From Flavobacterium sp. ALD4 (GTDB lineage: Bacteria; Bacteroidota; Bacteroidia; Flavobacteriales; Flavobacteriaceae), in assembly GCF_002836475.1 (NCBI RefSeq), contig NZ_PJBJ01000030.1, forward strand, positions 1,240,001 through 1,304,000: a stretch of 64,000 bases of DNA, read 5' to 3'. This document shows, one piece after another, positions 62,384 to 64,000 of the stretch. Numbering within the stretch: position 1 is the first letter of the stretch; each line of letters starts with the position of its first letter. The translations under genes and the position numbers were made by a program. The notes beneath the pieces were generated by a model. That model was not told the DNA's origin. It ran no database searches and worked only from the letters and a program-made list of their open reading frames with translations.

Positions 62384-63490
62384 ATGAATAATACAACACA
62401 ATCATTAACTGTAATTGCGCTCCATAAATTCAAAAAGAATTTTTGGGGCGTTTTCAGTTTTACGTTTATCGTAATCTTACTTTTTGTTTCGACATTTGCT
62501 TATGTCTTAGCTCCTGATAATTCAGAAAATGCAAACCAAATGCATTTGTCTATTCATTCGAAACCGCCGGGTTTCAATGTGAATATGCTATTTATTCCTT
62601 TGCAGGAGAAACAAAGTAGTACGGTTAAGAATTATTTTTTAGGCTTTCCAAATAGTGTTACTGAAGTGGCTATCGAAAGTTACAAGGTAGTGGGAAACAC
62701 CATCGTTTATGTTGAATATAATGATGAACCATCACTAAAAATGGTTAAAGAGGTTGGCCTGAAAGCCTTTGCGGGACAAAGCTCAATTTTATTAGTAGAG
62801 CAGGGCTTTATTAAAAACAGAACTTTTTATTTAGGTACTGATAAATATGGGAGGGACTTACTCAGCAGGATGTTAATTGGTTCCAGAGTTTCTATTTCGA
62901 TTGGTATTGTAGCCGTCTTGATTTCTCTAATTGTGGGGATCTTTTTTGGTGCAATAGGGGGGTATTTTGGAGGAAAAGTTGATGGGTTGATTATGTGGCT
63001 TGTTAATATTATTTGGTCGATACCGACACTGCTTCTTGTTATTGCCATCACATTGGCATTAGGCAAAGGTTTTTGGCAGGTTTTTGTTGCTGTGGGATTA
63101 ACGATGTGGGTTGAAGTGGCTCGTGTAGTCCGTGGTCAGGTGATAAGTGTTAAGGAAATGCAATATGTTACTGCAGCCAGAGCTTTAGGATTTGGCGATT
63201 TCCGTATTATTTTCAATCATATTCTACCTAACATTATGGCGCCGGTGATTGTTATTTCAGCTGCTAATTTTGCTTCAGCTATATTGGTGGAGAGTGGTTT
63301 GAGTTTTCTGGGATTAGGCGCGCAGCCGCCGATCCCGAGTTGGGGAAGCATTATAAAGGATCACTACAGTTACATTATACTTGGCAAGCCTTACTTAGCT
63401 ATGGTTCCCGGCATGGCCATCATGTTATTAACCTTAGCTTTTATGATGATGGGAAATGCTTTGCGAGACGCCTTGGATGTGAAACAATAA
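62384..63490 (+). CDS. OppC/DppC-type ABC transporter permease
   Basis: A 368-residue permease with an N-terminal helix (about 20-40), a long periplasmic region (about 45-140, unusually large for the family), and five more helices. YLGTDKYGRDLLSRMLIGSR near 147 is the OppC-type loop, and the EAA motif is RALGFGDFRIIFNHILPNIM near 266. It belongs to a peptide or nickel-type importer, but no binding protein, partner permease or ATPase gene lies in this window; flavobacterial OppC-like genes often stand apart. Co-directional with the protease gene, 16 bp apart. Substrate unknown. Confidence 0.88.
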   Translation: MNNTTQSLTVIALHKFKKNFWGVFSFTFIVILLFVSTFAYVLAPDNSENANQMHLSIHSKPPGFNVNMLFIPLQEKQSSTVKNYFLGFPNSVTEVAIESYKVVGNTIVYVEYNDEPSLKMVKEVGLKAFAGQSSILLVEQGFIKNRTFYLGTDKYGRDLLSRMLIGSRVSISIGIVAVLISLIVGIFFGAIGGYFGGKVDGLIMWLVNIIWSIPTLLLVIAITLALGKGFWQVFVAVGLTMWVEVARVVRGQVISVKEMQYVTAARALGFGDFRIIFNHILPNIMAPVIVISAANFASAILVESGLSFLGLGAQPPIPSWGSIIKDHYSYIILGKPYLAMVPGMAIMLLTLAFMMMGNALRDALDVKQ

Positions 63491-63680
63491 AGTAGTTGGC
63501 TAAATCAATATTTTTAGAATGTAACATGGAAACTTCTTTTTAATGAGCATGGTATTGATGGTGTTCTCTCTTCTTGTAATAAGGATTGTGAAGGACCTAA
63601 CGCAATAACTAAAAGTAAATCTACTTATGCTTAAGCAAAAGAAGATGTGTTTTGCTCTAATTTATTTCGGTTCTGTTGCC
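63491..63680. other. Gene-free stretch before the nuclease pseudogene
   Basis: No terminator is obvious after the permease. A short plus-frame run (NEHGIDGVLSSCNKDCEGPN near 63543-63600) reads like part of a degraded gene; I cannot assign it. Confidence 0.35.
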
Positions 63681-64000
63681 TCCGTTCTCGTCAAATGAGA
63701 CTGTCAATCAAAAGTACTATACGCTGTCTTATAACGAATAAGGGCAATAGGGTGAATGGTTTGCTTATGTATTAAAAAAAGAGTACGTCACCAACAATAA
63801 TTGTAAAATACAGTATTTTATTGTAGACCCAATAGTTAAAAGTGCCGCTGCCGAATGGAGAAATTATAAAGAGTGAGGATATGGTAAAGTTCATCTTTGC
63901 CTTGCTGGATACATGCAGTTTGATGTAGATGGTTACAATGACACCTTCTACACTTCTAGTAGTTCCCCTCAAGGTCATGAGAGTAATGCTGGGTGGTGGG
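63681..64000 (+). pseudogene. DNA/RNA non-specific endonuclease pseudogene, cut by the right edge
   Basis: One plus frame gives nuclease-like text with three in-frame stops: TAA 63739-63741, TAG 63748-63750 and TGA 63874-63876. It reads NQKYYTLSYNE, then GEWFAYVLKKEYV, IQYFIVDPIVKSAAAEWRNY, GYGKVHLCLAGYMQFDVDGY, and YNDTFYTSSSSPQGHES. Family members have KGH or RGH with the catalytic His and a following PAGDM; here the sequence is KVH and LAGYM. Nonsense codons and lost motif residues show a dead NUC1-type secreted nuclease. The remainder lies beyond the window. Confidence 0.82.

Noticed and set aside
63772..63978. Minus-strand 68-codon ORF
   Set aside because: It is antisense to the nuclease pseudogene, whose plus-strand frame has clear family sequence.
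1..64000. CRISPR arrays, rRNA genes, complete insertion sequences
   Set aside because: No spaced direct repeats, no rRNA sequence and no intact transposase were seen on reading the window.

Overview
The window looks like a chromosomal segment of a Flavobacterium-type bacterium (phylum Bacteroidota). The evidence is AT-rich DNA, promoters of the Bacteroidota form TTTG-N18/19-TAnnTTTG, almost no Shine-Dalgarno sequences, a type IX secretion sorting tail, SusA-like and DUF885 proteins, a GYDIA-type GHMP kinase and a flavobacterial order coaX - outer-membrane barrel - lptC - CNNM - ppiD. Assignments were made by reading the sequence, without database searches.

Layout. 1-1.06 kb: a BlaI/BlaR1-type regulatory operon (minus strand) whose promoter lies inside a palindromic operator, with a nonsense-interrupted lipoprotein gene at its head. 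1.2-2.9 kb: a Flavo-1-like RNA candidate and an M20 dipeptidase. 2.9-6.9 kb: tRNA-Leu(UAG) carrying a 3,860-bp, heavily decayed integrative element bounded by a duplicated tRNA 3' end; inside are a serine-recombinase remnant, a Rep-like relic and tyrosine-integrase relics. 7.1-11.9 kb: a DUF885 lipoprotein, a c-type cytochrome lipoprotein, an NTF2-like protein and an RsuA/RluB-type pseudouridine synthase. 12.2-15.3 kb: UbiA prenyltransferase, mevalonate kinase-like protein and mevalonate diphosphate decarboxylase. 15.5-18.5 kb: TspO, a frameshifted pseudogene, a BaiN/HI0933-type flavoprotein and a glycerophosphodiester phosphodiesterase. 18.6-23.4 kb: two GH13 enzymes and the 3' stump of a third, secreted amylase, which together look like a partly lost starch locus.

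23.5-37.3 kb is the most striking region, an acetate/short-chain acid module. One minus-strand run encodes porin, DUF4212 subunit, ActP-like Na+/acetate symporter, a small membrane protein, a 902-residue SSS-STAC-histidine kinase fusion (CbrA-like), a receiver-only response regulator, a propionyl-CoA synthetase-like enzyme and acetyl-CoA synthetase, ending at a strong terminator. A zinc-ribbon/HTH protein derived from an IS1-type InsA lies at its head. A cNMP/CBS/DUF294 protein and a DEDDh exonuclease diverge from it. Together they plausibly sense, import and activate acetate and propionate.

37.5-45.2 kb: a SYLF protein, tRNA-Phe, and the coaX, barrel, lptC, small membrane protein, CNNM and ppiD series (CoA synthesis and envelope biogenesis). 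45.2-47.5 kb: a second mevalonate locus (GYDIA GHMP kinase, HMG-CoA reductase). 47.6-55.0 kb: a peptide-use cluster with a DPP IV-type peptidase, three tandem POT transporters and a thioredoxin-like protein. 55.0-64.0 kb: ComEC, an NlpC/P60 lipoprotein, LpxB, a small membrane protein, SurE, a C-terminal processing protease, an OppC/DppC-type permease and a DNA/RNA non-specific endonuclease pseudogene running off the right edge.

The window holds at least seven recognisable pseudogenes or relics, many interrupted by simple in-frame stops, mixed with intact core genes. This suggests recent gene loss in accessory functions (secreted amylase, nuclease, mobile element, BlaI-operon lipoprotein) rather than poor sequence.
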